Assembly: GCA_029580855.1 (NCBI GenBank)
Contig: JAKPQH010000055.1
Coordinates: forward strand, 1-64,000
Direction of reading: 5' to 3'
DNA length: 64,000 bases
Origin: a bacterium
GTDB lineage: Bacteria > Methylomirabilota > Methylomirabilia > Methylomirabilales > 2-02-FULL-66-22
Shown: in pieces, positions 35,432-43,876 of the stretch
Layout of the letters: each line of letters begins with the position of its first letter
Numbering within the stretch: position 1 is the stretch's first letter
The notes under the pieces: generated by a model
Database searches by the model: none
Seen by the model: only the letters and a program-made list of their open reading frames with translations
Told to the model about the DNA's origin: nothing
Program-made: the position numbers and the translations under genes

Positions 35432-36985
35432 ATGAAACGACGATGGCTCTGCGTGGCTCTCCTGGCGATGACGGTGACGTGCGGCCTCGTGTTGCCGCTC
35501 GGAACAGCGGCGCAGGCCGCCAAGGATCGGGTGGTCGTGGCCTTTGGATCCAACATCCCCACGCTGGACCCGCACATGCACTCGAGCCGGCTGGCCCACA
35601 TCGCCGACTACCACCTGTACGACACCCTGATGTATCGATCTCCCAAAGATAATTACAAACCGGGCCCCGGTCTGGCGGCCGCGATCAAGAGCCTCAACCC
35701 AACGACCTGGGAGCTGAAGCTGCGCCAGGGCGTGACGTTTCACAACGGCGAGCCGTTCAACGCCGAGGCCGTCAAGTTCACCCTTGACCGCATCCTGGAC
35801 CCGGCCACGAAGTCCGTGACCCGCGGCAACTTCACCTGGATCAAGGAAGTCAAGATCGTGGACGAGAACACGGTCCAGCTTCTGACCGTCAAGCCGTTCC
35901 CGGCCGCGGCGGAGTTTTTGACGCTGGCCTATGTCGTTCCGCCGAAATACTTGAAGTCGGTCGGCGATGAGGAGTTCTCGCGCAAACCGGTCGGCACGGG
36001 CCCCTACAAGTTCGTGGAGTGGAAAAAGGCCGAGCATCTCATCGTGGAAGCCAACCCAGGCTACTGGAAGGACAGCCCCAAGGGGATGCCCAGGATCAAG
36101 ACCATCGTCTTCCGAACGATCCCCGAGACCACGACTCAGATCGCCGAGTTGCTTTCCGGCGGCGTGGACATCATCCGGAACGTCCCGCCCGACCAGATCG
36201 CGGTCGTCAAGGGGTCCGGCAATGCGCGGATCTCGGCCACCAAGATCCTCCGGGTGAACTCCATCATGCTGGACAACGCGGCGCGGGCCAGCAATACACC
36301 GCTCACGAACCAGAAGGTGCGCGAGGCGATCGCGTACGCCATCAACGTGGACGAGATGCTCAAGACCATCCTGGGCGGTTACGCGGAGCGGACGGCGGCG
36401 GGCGTCAACCCGCTCCACTTCGGATTCGACCCGTCCGTCAAGCCGTACCCCTACGATCCCGAGCGGGCCAAGAAGCTGCTGGCCGAGGCCGGGTACCCCA
36501 ACGGATTCGAGATCACGTTCAACACCTACAGCGGCTCCATCACCAGCGTGGACCAGATGGCCGACGCCATCGCCGGGTATCTGGCCAAGGTGGGTATCAA
36601 GGCCAAGCGCCGCCATATCGAGGACGTGGGACTCTGGACCAAGATGGGACAGGAAGGGAAGATGGAGGGGATGCAGTACTACAGCTGGGGCTCCAACTCC
36701 ATCTTTGACGCCGACGCCATCCTTTACGCCTTGCACTACTCGAAGGAGCCGCTGTCCTACACCAAGGATCCGACCCTGGACCAGCTCCTGGACGAGGGAC
36801 GGACCTCGATCGACCCGAAAAAGCGACAGGAGGCGTACGCCAAGGCCCAGCAGCTCATGCACGAGAAAGTGTTCTGGGTCCCCATCAATGTCCAGTACAC
36901 CATCGAGGGCGTGAACAAGAACCTCAACTATGAGGCAGGCAGCGACGAGATGATGCGCGTCTACGCGGCCTCCTGGAAGGACTGA
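35432..36985 (+). CDS. Peptide/opine ABC transporter substrate-binding protein (SBP_bac_5)
   Basis: 517 residues from ATG 35432, preceded by GGAGGAGG. Sec signal in residues 1-31 (VLPLGTAAQAA). The mature protein begins KDRVVVAFGSNIPTLDPHMH, and WELKLRQGVTFHNGEPFNAEAVKFT is the family 5 signature. Binds peptides, opines or other large solutes in the periplasm. A strong terminator follows at 36998-37055, before the permease genes, which should keep binding-protein levels higher than the permeases. Confidence 0.94.
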   Translation: MKRRWLCVALLAMTVTCGLVLPLGTAAQAAKDRVVVAFGSNIPTLDPHMHSSRLAHIADYHLYDTLMYRSPKDNYKPGPGLAAAIKSLNPTTWELKLRQGVTFHNGEPFNAEAVKFTLDRILDPATKSVTRGNFTWIKEVKIVDENTVQLLTVKPFPAAAEFLTLAYVVPPKYLKSVGDEEFSRKPVGTGPYKFVEWKKAEHLIVEANPGYWKDSPKGMPRIKTIVFRTIPETTTQIAELLSGGVDIIRNVPPDQIAVVKGSGNARISATKILRVNSIMLDNAARASNTPLTNQKVREAIAYAINVDEMLKTILGGYAERTAAGVNPLHFGFDPSVKPYPYDPERAKKLLAEAGYPNGFEITFNTYSGSITSVDQMADAIAGYLAKVGIKAKRRHIEDVGLWTKMGQEGKMEGMQYYSWGSNSIFDADAILYALHYSKEPLSYTKDPTLDQLLDEGRTSIDPKKRQEAYAKAQQLMHEKVFWVPINVQYTIEGVNKNLNYEAGSDEMMRVYAASWKD

Positions 36986-36997
36986 GAGAACCACGGC

Positions 36998-37055
36998 GGC
37001 GCAGGCGCTCAAATCCGAACGCCTCATTTCGAGTTTGAGACGCCTGCGCCTTTTT
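36998..37055 (+). terminator. Intrinsic terminator between binding protein and permeases
   Basis: A 10-bp stem GGCGCAGGCG (36998-37007) with CGCCTGCGCC (37041-37050), continued by CTCAAA/TTTGAG (37008-37013 with 37034-37039) across a one-base bulge, and followed by TTTTT. It lies inside the operon. Confidence 0.85.
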
Positions 37056-37077
37056 GCCTCTGCGGTAGCGATCCGTC

Positions 37078-37995
37078 ATGGGTTCATACATCCTGAAACG
37101 GCTGGGCGAAGCGGTTCTGGTCTGTTTCGGCATCTCGCTCATCACGTTTTTGCTCTTGCATGTGGCGGGGGATCCCGTCCAGCTCCTCCTCTCCATCGAG
37201 GCCAAGGCGGAGGATGCCGCCGTTCTCCGAAAGAGCCTGGGGCTGGACCAGCCGCTCTTCGTCCAGTACGGGATCTTCCTCAAGGGGCTGCTCCGGCTGG
37301 ACTTCGGCAACTCGCTGTTCATCCGCGAGTCGGCGCTCAGCCTGGTGATGGAGCGGTTCCCGGCCACGGTGCAGCTCACGGTGGCGGCGATGGTGATCGC
37401 GCTGCTCGTCGCCGTCCCGCTCGGGGTCGTGGCCGCCATCCGCCGCTACTCTCTCCTCGACAACCTCTGCACCGCCTTCGCTGTCTCCGGTCAGGCGATG
37501 CCGATTTTCTGGCTGGGCCTGATGCTCATCATCCTCTTCGCCGTGCAGCTTCGGCTGCTGCCGGCGTCGGGGCGTGGGACGCTCTGGCACCTCCTGATGC
37601 CGGCCTTTACGCTGGGTGCCTCGCTGGCCCCCATCACCATGCGCATGACCCGGTCCAAGATGCTGGATATCCTATCCGCGGACTACATCCGGACGGCGCG
37701 CGCCAAGGGGCTCCGGGAGCAGATTGTCCTCTTCCGCCACGCCCTGCGAAACGCCTCCATCCCCATCGTCACCATTCTGGGGCTGCAATTCGGCCGCCTG
37801 CTGGGCGGGGCCATCGTCACCGAGGCCGTCTTCGCCTGGCCGGGGCTGGGGACGCTGGCCCTATCCGCGATCCGGAACTTCGACTACCCCCTGGCACAGG
37901 CTTGCATTCTGAGCATGGCCTTCATCATCGTGATCGTGAATCTCGGCGTGGACGTCCTCGTGGGCTGGCTGGATCCGCGCGTCCGGTTCGACTGA
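37078..37995 (+). CDS. ABC transporter permease (DppB-like)
   Basis: 305 residues with six membrane segments. Starts MGSYILKRLGEAVLVCFGISLITFLLLHVAGDP, the typical DppB/OppB opening. The EAA loop is DYIRTARAKGLREQIVLFRHALRNA near residues 202-226. Forms the inner-membrane pore with the 38057 permease. No ATPase gene of this system is in the window, so it must be elsewhere or shared. Confidence 0.93.
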   Translation: MGSYILKRLGEAVLVCFGISLITFLLLHVAGDPVQLLLSIEAKAEDAAVLRKSLGLDQPLFVQYGIFLKGLLRLDFGNSLFIRESALSLVMERFPATVQLTVAAMVIALLVAVPLGVVAAIRRYSLLDNLCTAFAVSGQAMPIFWLGLMLIILFAVQLRLLPASGRGTLWHLLMPAFTLGASLAPITMRMTRSKMLDILSADYIRTARAKGLREQIVLFRHALRNASIPIVTILGLQFGRLLGGAIVTEAVFAWPGLGTLALSAIRNFDYPLAQACILSMAFIIVIVNLGVDVLVGWLDPRVRFD

Positions 37996-37997
37996 AA

Positions 37998-38032
37998 CGC
38001 ATGGGTCCGATATCACCGATCGGACCTATGCG
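37998..38032. repeat. 14-bp hairpin between the two permease genes
   Basis: CGCATGGGTCCGAT (37998-38011) pairs with 38019-38032 over 14 bases with a single G-U pair and a 7-base loop. No T run follows, so it is not a terminator. Confidence 0.6.
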
Positions 38033-38056
38033 CAATCGGCGTCCACCGCGGGCGGT

Positions 38057-38908
38057 GTGAGGGAAGAGGTGATCTGGCGGAAGCTCTGGAAGTATCGGGC
38101 GGGCATGGCGGGACTCCTCATCGTCCTGGCGATGACGGGCATGGCCATCGGCGCCGCGGTTGTCTCGCCCCACGACCCCTACGATCAGGACGTCACGGGA
38201 CGCCTGAAGCCACCCGTCTGGATGGCGGGCGGGAGCGCGGCGCATCTCTTGGGCACGGACCCCGTGGGGCGGGACATCCTGGCTCGGATCATCTACGGCT
38301 CGCGGATCTCGCTGGCCACCGGCGCCATCTCCGTCGTGATCTCCGTTCTGATCGGCGTCCTTCTCGGCCTGGTCGGCGGCTACTACGGCGGCAAGCTGGA
38401 TTCCGTCATCAACAACCTCGTCAACGTGATGATGGCGTTCCCCTTCATGCTCCTCGCGCTCACCGCCGTGGCGGTGATGGGGCCCAGCTTCCGGAACATG
38501 GTCATCGTCCTGGGGATCACGGGCTGGCCGATCTACACGCGCGTCGTGCGCGCCGAGACGGCGCAGATCAAGACGCTGGAGTTCGTCGTCGCGGCGCGGG
38601 CGCTGGGATTTTCCGGCGTGCGCATCCTCCGCCGCCACATCTTTCCCAACCTGTTCAACACCGTCATCGTGACCTCGAGCCTCGAGGTTGCCCGCATGAT
38701 CCTCATGGAATCCATCCTCAGCTTCCTGGGGCTCGGCGTCCAGCCGCCGACCCCCTCCTGGGGCGGCATGCTCGGCGAGGGGCGGACATACATGTTGACG
38801 CACTGGTGGCTGGCGACGTTTCCCGGCATCGCCATCTTTTTCACCACGCTGGGGATCAATCTCTTCGGGGACGGCCTGCGGGATCTGCTCGATCCGCACC
38901 AGTATTGA
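38057..38908 (+). CDS. ABC transporter permease (DppC-like)
   Basis: 283 residues from GTG 38057. Has the OppC/DppC hallmark HLLGTDPVGRDILARIIYGSRISL near residues 63-86 and the EAA loop EFVVAARALGFSGVRILRRHIFPN near 175-198. Six membrane segments. Pairs with the 37078 permease. Starts 61 bases after that gene, with a hairpin between. There are other GTG/ATG options nearby; this one gives the expected length. Confidence 0.92.
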   Translation: MREEVIWRKLWKYRAGMAGLLIVLAMTGMAIGAAVVSPHDPYDQDVTGRLKPPVWMAGGSAAHLLGTDPVGRDILARIIYGSRISLATGAISVVISVLIGVLLGLVGGYYGGKLDSVINNLVNVMMAFPFMLLALTAVAVMGPSFRNMVIVLGITGWPIYTRVVRAETAQIKTLEFVVAARALGFSGVRILRRHIFPNLFNTVIVTSSLEVARMILMESILSFLGLGVQPPTPSWGGMLGEGRTYMLTHWWLATFPGIAIFFTTLGINLFGDGLRDLLDPHQY

Positions 38909-38985
38909 TGGCGCCGCCGCGGCGTCCGACGGGGCGCATCGATGACGGACCTGGACAACCCGCGCTGGAATCGGGGGGCTGCGCC

Positions 38986-39504
38986 ATGACGGTTCGATGG
39001 GTTCTGGCCGGGGTCTTGGTCTTTGTCGCGGCCGCCTGCGCCCCAGGCGGACCCGCACAATCTGTCCCCGTGCAGCCACCGCTCTACCCCCCGGCGGTTT
39101 TCGCGCACCGCGTCAGCACCACGGACGTGACGGTCTATTGGAACTGCGCCCAACCGGAACCGGGCGCGCTGTACCTGGACGGGGTGGTCCAGAACACGGG
39201 AGCCGGAGAGGTCCGGTTTGTGGAGGTCGAGATCGTCTCCGTGGACGCCCGGGATCGCACGATCGCCAGCCTGAGGACCGCCGTGCCCGACGTGGTGATC
39301 CAGACGAACCAGATGTCGCCCTTCCGCCTGGGGCTTCGCACCGTGGGAGCCGAGGCAAGAATCGATCTGTACTACGAATACCGCGTGCGGTCTCCATTCG
39401 GCATGGGGGTGTCCAGGATGTCCCCGGAGCGCTTCCGCGCCAGGGACGTGTGCTCCGAGTCGCAGCACCGGGTCCCGAAGCCGCAATCGGACGGTATTTC
39501 CTGA
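38986..39504 (+). CDS. Putative lipoprotein of unknown function
   Basis: 172 residues from ATG 38986. The signal peptide ends in LVFVAAAC, a lipobox with the lipidated Cys near residue 20. The mature part looks like a single beta-rich domain (VTTDVTVYWNC, VQNTGAGEVRFVEVEIVSVDARDRTI), similar to FxLYD/DUF3426-type beta-sandwich proteins that carry an extracytoplasmic immunoglobulin-like fold. No catalytic motif is visible. It follows the ABC permeases by 77 bases in the same direction and may be cotranscribed. Confidence 0.7.
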   Translation: MTVRWVLAGVLVFVAAACAPGGPAQSVPVQPPLYPPAVFAHRVSTTDVTVYWNCAQPEPGALYLDGVVQNTGAGEVRFVEVEIVSVDARDRTIASLRTAVPDVVIQTNQMSPFRLGLRTVGAEARIDLYYEYRVRSPFGMGVSRMSPERFRARDVCSESQHRVPKPQSDGIS

Positions 39505-39557
39505 TCCCCGCCTTGCCGGGCCCGCCTCGCGCCCGCGCCGAGGTACCCTCGCACACC

Positions 39558-39707
39558 GGTGGGAATCTCGATCTTTGGAAGCGGCGCGACCCGAAGATCC
39601 GTGCGGCCGTGTTGCAGCACGAGAAATACCGGGTAGCGGTGGGCACCAAGATCGCCGAGAACGCTGCGCGGGCTTTGCAGTCGGCGGGTTTGGCGAGGCG
39701 AGCGTAA
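39558..39707 (+). pseudogene. Possible C-terminal fragment of an unidentified gene
   Basis: The forward frame reads GGNLDLWKRRDPKIRAAVLQ and continues as HEKYRVAVGTKIAENAAR to a TAA at 39705-39707. It looks like protein (helix-forming, balanced composition) but has no start or Shine-Dalgarno and I cannot name the family. It could equally be chance. Confidence 0.25.
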
Positions 39708-39739
39708 AGCCCTGCCGCAACGGTCCGGCCAGGGATCGC

Positions 39740-40132
39740 GATCAGGCGATCCGGGACCGCAGGCGGGCCGCCGGTGGTCCGGGTTCCGCAGCTGCCCGGT
39801 GACGGCCTTCGCGTACGGATCCGGCACGCGTCCGTGGTCGCCGGATCGCAGCCCGCGCGTCGGATCCCACGTCCCCCGCACCGTGTAAACGGAGCGCCGG
39901 CCGGGCTTGCGGCCGGACAGAAAGGGTGTCAGATGACCTTTGCTCGATGGTCGAATCGGGTGGTACCGATGGGCTCGCCGTCGGGCGTATCGAGTCGTGG
40001 CGGGAAGACCTGGCTGGCGCGCTGCGAATGGAGCGCGCAGCTCACCCCGTCCGGCGTCAGCGTGGCGCCGAGCGGATGGGGCCCGCCCCTGGAGACCTGT
40101 CTGTGGCTTCGGTACAACCGTTTGGCGTCCAC
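39740..40132 (-). pseudogene. glgX: Decayed glycogen debranching enzyme gene (glgX relic)
   Basis: From GTG 40132 the minus strand reads MDAKRLYRSHRQVSRGGPHP and LGATLTPDGVSCALHSQ, the start of GlgX/isoamylase N-terminal domain proteins. At 39931-39929 a TGA replaces the Trp expected after KVI. The similarity then continues in another frame (LSGRKPG, RGTWDPTRGLRS, VPDPYAKAVTG), so there is both a nonsense change and a frameshift. Similarity ends by about 39780 and at least 500 residues are missing. Recognised from conserved motifs by eye. Confidence 0.75.
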
Positions 40133-40197
40133 GCAATCCTCTCCCGCTGCGCGGCCGATGACGGTGTCGAGACGCCCCTCCCGGCGCGAGCCCCCCG

Positions 40198-40878
40198 TTA
40201 TCGAAGTTTACGCAGCAGGCGCGCCGCGCGGCGTTTCCACGGCCGGTCCTCGGCGCGGCGGTACCAGGGGGCGGTGCGGTAGGATGTGAGCGCCTCCCGC
40301 AGGGCGGCCCGCGCTTCGTCCGGCCGCCCGCTCGCGTCCAGCGCCTGCCCTAGTTTGGACCAACCTTCCACGCTGGACCCGTAGATTTGGGTGGCCTGGC
40401 GGTAGCGCTCGGCCGCTTGCGCCCACTCGCCGCGCGCGGCGCGAAAATCGCCGAGCCGCAGGTAGGGTTCGCCGTAGCCGAACTTTGGGTTGAGGTTGAG
40501 GGCGTTCTCCACCAGCGCCCGGCCCCGCTCCACGTCCCCGTCGTGCATCAGGGAGAGACCCAGATAGTAGTTGGCCTCCGGCAAGTCGTCCACCCGGGGC
40601 CAGGCCCGCTCCAGCTCGGCCCGCGCCTCGCCAAATCGCCCCTGACGCGCGAGGATCGCCCCGAGATCCGTACGACTCTTCGCGTCGTGCGGGTTGACCG
40701 CCAGCGCGCGGCGGAGGCGGCCCGCCTCGCCCCACGACCGGACCTTTCGGCTGAGCCGGAACGCCCAGCGCGACCCGGCCCACCACCCCGGCAGGGACAG
40801 CAGGACGATGACCAGAACGGCCAGCAGCGGGTTGCCGGTGAGCCAGGTGAGGAGGGCGAAGAGAAAGAAACGACTCAT
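40198..40878 (-). CDS. Membrane-anchored TPR protein
   Basis: 226 residues. One or two hydrophobic helices at residues 4-37 anchor the N-terminus. About four tetratricopeptide repeats follow from residue 55 (ALAVNPHDAKSRTDLGAILA, YYLGLSLMHDGDVERGRALV and so on). The C-terminus is very basic (KRRAARLLRKLR). Likely a protein-protein adaptor at the inner membrane. It is 69 bases downstream of the fumarase subunit genes on the same strand, possibly in the same transcript. Confidence 0.8.
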   Translation of the reverse strand: MSRFFLFALLTWLTGNPLLAVLVIVLLSLPGWWAGSRWAFRLSRKVRSWGEAGRLRRALAVNPHDAKSRTDLGAILARQGRFGEARAELERAWPRVDDLPEANYYLGLSLMHDGDVERGRALVENALNLNPKFGYGEPYLRLGDFRAARGEWAQAAERYRQATQIYGSSVEGWSKLGQALDASGRPDEARAALREALTSYRTAPWYRRAEDRPWKRRAARLLRKLR

Positions 40879-40947
40879 GTCACGTGCGGGAATTCCCGCC
40901 TGTCGGCCATGCGTCCCGGATGCGCACGCTGGGAAGACACCGCGGGA

Positions 40948-41511
40948 TCACGCGAACCGCTTCAAGCGCTCTTTCGACTGCTCCAGGACGGCGGCGTGGA
41001 GGCTGCTGCCGTGGGCGTCCATGGTGACCACGGCGGGGAAGTCCTTGACCCGGAACGCCCAGATGGCTTCCGGGCTGCCGAACTCCTCCAGATACACCCC
41101 GAGGACGTCCGTCACGCATTCGGCCAGGACCTGGGCGGCGCCGCCCACGGCGTGGAGGTAGACGCAGCCGACCTTGGCGCACGCGTCCAGCGTCTTGGGG
41201 CCCATCCCCCCTTTGCCGATGACCGCGCGGAGCTGGTACCGCTCGATCAGGTCCGCCTGGTACGGCTCCTCGCGGATCGAGGTCGTGGGTCCGGCCGCCT
41301 TGACCACCCACCTGCCCTTCTCTTTGATCACCACCGGCCCGCAGTGGTAGATCATCTGGTTTTCCAGAGCCACGGGCGGTTTCCCGCCGTCGTGCAGGTA
41401 CTTGTGGACGGCGTCCCGCCCCGTGTACACCACGCCGGTGACGTGGACCATGTCGCCCATTTTCAACGCGCGAACCTTTTCTTCGGTGTAGGGCTCGATG
41501 AGCTGGATCAT
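40948..41511 (-). CDS. Class I fumarate hydratase, C-terminal (beta) subunit
   Basis: 187 residues from ATG 41511. Equivalent to the C-terminal domain of FumA, or the L(+)-tartrate dehydratase beta subunit. The motif GRDAVHKYL near residue 33, HCGPVV near 56 and GPTTSIREEPY near 75 line the substrate site, with GKGGM near 98. With the alpha subunit it hydrates fumarate to malate in the TCA cycle; tartrate dehydration is the main alternative. It is 82 bases downstream of the alpha subunit gene. The frame extends upstream to 41682 but that part is not conserved. Confidence 0.9.
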   Translation of the reverse strand: MIQLIEPYTEEKVRALKMGDMVHVTGVVYTGRDAVHKYLHDGGKPPVALENQMIYHCGPVVIKEKGRWVVKAAGPTTSIREEPYQADLIERYQLRAVIGKGGMGPKTLDACAKVGCVYLHAVGGAAQVLAECVTDVLGVYLEEFGSPEAIWAFRVKDFPAVVTMDAHGSSLHAAVLEQSKERLKRFA

Positions 41512-41593
41512 TGGCGACCTCCAACGTGGAAGCGATCCGCGGCCGGCGATCGGCCTCACGCAAAGCGCGAAGGCGGCGAAGGATCTCTGGTGT

Positions 41594-42472
41594 CTAATAG
41601 AGCCACTTGACGATCGCGCCCCGACCGTCCAGCACGAAGCCCTGGCGGCGGTAGGCCCAGCACATGTACGAGATCGACACAAAAAAACTTGCCGGCAGCC
41701 TGTTGAGCGCGCCGATCTTACAGCCCAGAAGCGTCGTCCTCCCGCCGAATCCCATGGGGCCGATCCCCAGCTTGTTGGCGGTCTGAACGATGTCCCGCTC
41801 CAGCGCGGCCAGGGGCGGATCGGGATTGACGTCGTCCAGCGTGCGCAGGAGCTGTTCCTTGGAGTGCAGGTACCCGGTGGCGCGGTCGCCTCCGATGCAC
41901 ACCCCCAGGATCCCGGGGCTGCAGCCCTTGCCCTGTGCCTGCACCACGGCGTCCAGGATCACCTTGCGGACGCCGTCCAGATCGCGGTTCGCGCCGACGC
42001 GCGGATCGGGCAGCGAGTACTGCGCGCCCACGTTCTCGCAGCCGCCCCCCTTCAGGATCAACCGGACGTCCAGCCGGGTCCCGCGATATTGGTAGAAGTG
42101 AATCGTCGGGCTGCCCGGCCCCAGATTGTTTCCGCTGTTCTTCCCGGTCACCGAATCCACGGAGTTCTGCCGCAGATATCCCTTCGCCGTGGCCGCGGCC
42201 ACCGCCGCCCTGGTGGCGGCCTCGAAGGCGATCTGGTCGAAGCCCACCGGGACCTTGACAAAGAACAGAATGCTCCCCGTGTCCTGGCAGATGGGCTGCG
42301 ATTTGCGCTTGGCCAGATCGATGTTCCTGGTGATGATATCCATGGCGTAGGCGCCGGTCGTACCGGCCAGTTCCGCCCCGGCGCCGGCATCGACGGCTCG
42401 GAAAACGTCCTCCGGCAGCTCGGCGGAGGTTCGTCGAACCAGTTCCAGCAGATTGGCCTTGAGATTCCGCAT
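41594..42472 (-). CDS. Class I fumarate hydratase, N-terminal (alpha) subunit
   Basis: 292 residues from ATG 42472, with AGAGGAGA upstream. The three 4Fe-4S cluster Cys are in ICQDTG (residue 62), GGGCENVG (near 181) and GVCIGGDR (near 220). NLGPG near 150 and KGGGCEN line the active site. Oxygen-sensitive class I fumarase of two-subunit type, as in archaea and many anaerobic or microaerophilic bacteria. Promoter at 42529-42558, divergent from def. Confidence 0.92.
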   Translation of the reverse strand: MRNLKANLLELVRRTSAELPEDVFRAVDAGAGAELAGTTGAYAMDIITRNIDLAKRKSQPICQDTGSILFFVKVPVGFDQIAFEAATRAAVAAATAKGYLRQNSVDSVTGKNSGNNLGPGSPTIHFYQYRGTRLDVRLILKGGGCENVGAQYSLPDPRVGANRDLDGVRKVILDAVVQAQGKGCSPGILGVCIGGDRATGYLHSKEQLLRTLDDVNPDPPLAALERDIVQTANKLGIGPMGFGGRTTLLGCKIGALNRLPASFFVSISYMCWAYRRQGFVLDGRGAIVKWLY

Positions 42473-42528
42473 GGCAATTCTCCTCTCGCTGCCCCAGCCG
42501 GCCGGACCGCGGATGCCCAACGTCTGGG

Positions 42529-42558
42529 ATTGTAGGCCCTTGCCCCGTGCGGTGTCAA
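42529..42558 (-). promoter_or_regulatory. Promoter of the fumarase operon
   Basis: Minus strand TTGACA (42558-42553), 18-base spacer and TACAAT (42534-42529). The start codon is 57 bases downstream. Near-consensus. Confidence 0.6.
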
Positions 42559-42719
42559 CGCGGCAGCCCAACACGATGTGGCGGCGCGGAGCTTGGCATG
42601 GTAACATTTGCCCGCACAACCGGCAGCCCAGCCGCGGGCGGTGTCGCGCCGGTGCCGCGCGTCGCGCTCGGCTTGATCCCGCCACGGGGTGGCGCCGCGC
42701 ACGGACAGAGGATCATCTC

Positions 42720-43259
42720 ATGGCTATCCTGAAAGTCGCCAATTTGGGCAACCCGATCCTCCGGGTCCCGTCCGACCCCGTAAAGAACATCCAGGCGCCG
42801 GAGATCCAGCGGGTGATCGACGACATGCTGGAAACCATGCGCGAATACCGCGGCGTGGGGCTTGCAGCGCCGCAGGTTCACCGATCCCTCCAGATCGTGA
42901 CGATCGAGCTGGACGCCGACCTCGGTGCGCCGCCGGCGCCGGTCGCATCCCCCACGGTCCTCATCAATCCGCGGATCGTGCCCGCCACCGAGCAGTCGGA
43001 GGAAGACTGGGAAGGCTGCCTGAGCATCCCCGGCCTCCGCGGGAAGGTTCCGCGCTACACCGACATCGAGGTCCAAGCCCACGACCGGCGGGGGAGGCCT
43101 CTCAACTTCACGGCCCACGACTTCTTCGCCCGCGTGATCCAGCACGAGTACGATCACCTCATCGGCACGATGTTTCTGGATCGCATGAAGAGCCTCGAGA
43201 CGCTGACCTTCTTGGAAGAGTACGGTCGCTACTGGGCGCGTCGCGAGGACGCGGAGTGA
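42720..43259 (+). CDS. def: Peptide deformylase
   Basis: 179 residues from ATG 42720. All three metal motifs are present: GVGLAAPQ (residues 45-52), EGCLSIP with Cys 100 and QHEYDH with His 142 and His 146. Removes the N-formyl group from nascent proteins using Fe2+. Its last bases overlap the start of a Nudix gene (GTGA), so the two are coupled. The upstream frame to 42453 is the shadow of the fumarase leader. Confidence 0.96.
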   Translation: MAILKVANLGNPILRVPSDPVKNIQAPEIQRVIDDMLETMREYRGVGLAAPQVHRSLQIVTIELDADLGAPPAPVASPTVLINPRIVPATEQSEEDWEGCLSIPGLRGKVPRYTDIEVQAHDRRGRPLNFTAHDFFARVIQHEYDHLIGTMFLDRMKSLETLTFLEEYGRYWARREDAE

Positions 43260-43771
43260 CCGAGCCCCTCGGGTATCGGTTCTGTCCGCGCTGCGGGAAA
43301 CCGCTGGACTCCCGCGTCCTGAAGACCGGTGAGCCCCCCCGCCTGGTGTGCAGCGCCTGCGCGTTTATCTTCTTCCTCGATCCCAAGATCGCCACCGGCG
43401 TCGTCTTCGCTTACGGCGGCGGGATCCTGCTGGTGCAGCGCGCCATCCACCCGAGCTACGGCAAGTGGGTCTTCCCCGGAGGATACGTGGACCGCGGCGA
43501 GACGCTGGAAGCCGCGGCCGTGCGCGAGGTTCGGGAGGAGTCGGGGCTCGCGGTTCGCCTGACGCGGCTGCTGGGAGTCTACTCCTTCCCCGGCAACCCC
43601 GTCATCGTCGTGGCGTACGCGGGCGACGTGACGGGCGGCTCCCTCCGGATCGATGAGGAGAGTCTGGCGGTCCGATCCTTTCCGCCGGCCGAGATTCCCT
43701 GGGATCAGCTCGCCTTCCCCAGCACCGTCCAGGTCCTGAAGGACTATCTTCAACTCGTTGCCGCCCACTGA
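43256..43771 (+). CDS. Zinc-ribbon Nudix hydrolase
   Basis: 171 residues from GTG 43256, coupled to def. An N-terminal zinc ribbon has Cys 10, 13, 32 and 35 (CPRCG...CSAC). The Nudix box [20 protein letters not shown] is at residues 75-94, followed by ESG. The layout matches NudC-like or ADP-ribose/NADH pyrophosphatase-type proteins, but without the NudC N-terminal domain. Substrate is open. Confidence 0.9.
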   Translation: MTEPLGYRFCPRCGKPLDSRVLKTGEPPRLVCSACAFIFFLDPKIATGVVFAYGGGILLVQRAIHPSYGKWVFPGGYVDRGETLEAAAVREVREESGLAVRLTRLLGVYSFPGNPVIVVAYAGDVTGGSLRIDEESLAVRSFPPAEIPWDQLAFPSTVQVLKDYLQLVAAH

Positions 43772-43876
43772 CCGTTCAGCGCCCGGCTCTCCGGCTGTTC
43801 GGACGCCGTCTCCGGCGGACACGCCGACCGCTGACGGCGTCTCACGAACCCGTTGTGCACTCCCCGCCCGCGTGCT

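Larger units (their letters stand above)
39505..40197. other. Gene-decay region
   Basis: No intact gene. The right part is a glgX relic on the minus strand. The left part contains the short unidentified forward-frame fragment listed next. Confidence 0.45.

Noticed and set aside
33881-37027. 1048-residue minus-strand open frame
   Set aside because: Exactly antisense to the M20 peptidase and ABC binding protein genes, both with full motif sets, so it is a shadow.
39929-39931. TGA in the glgX relic as a second selenocysteine
   Set aside because: The position is a Trp in homologues and the frame is also shifted right after it, so this is gene decay.
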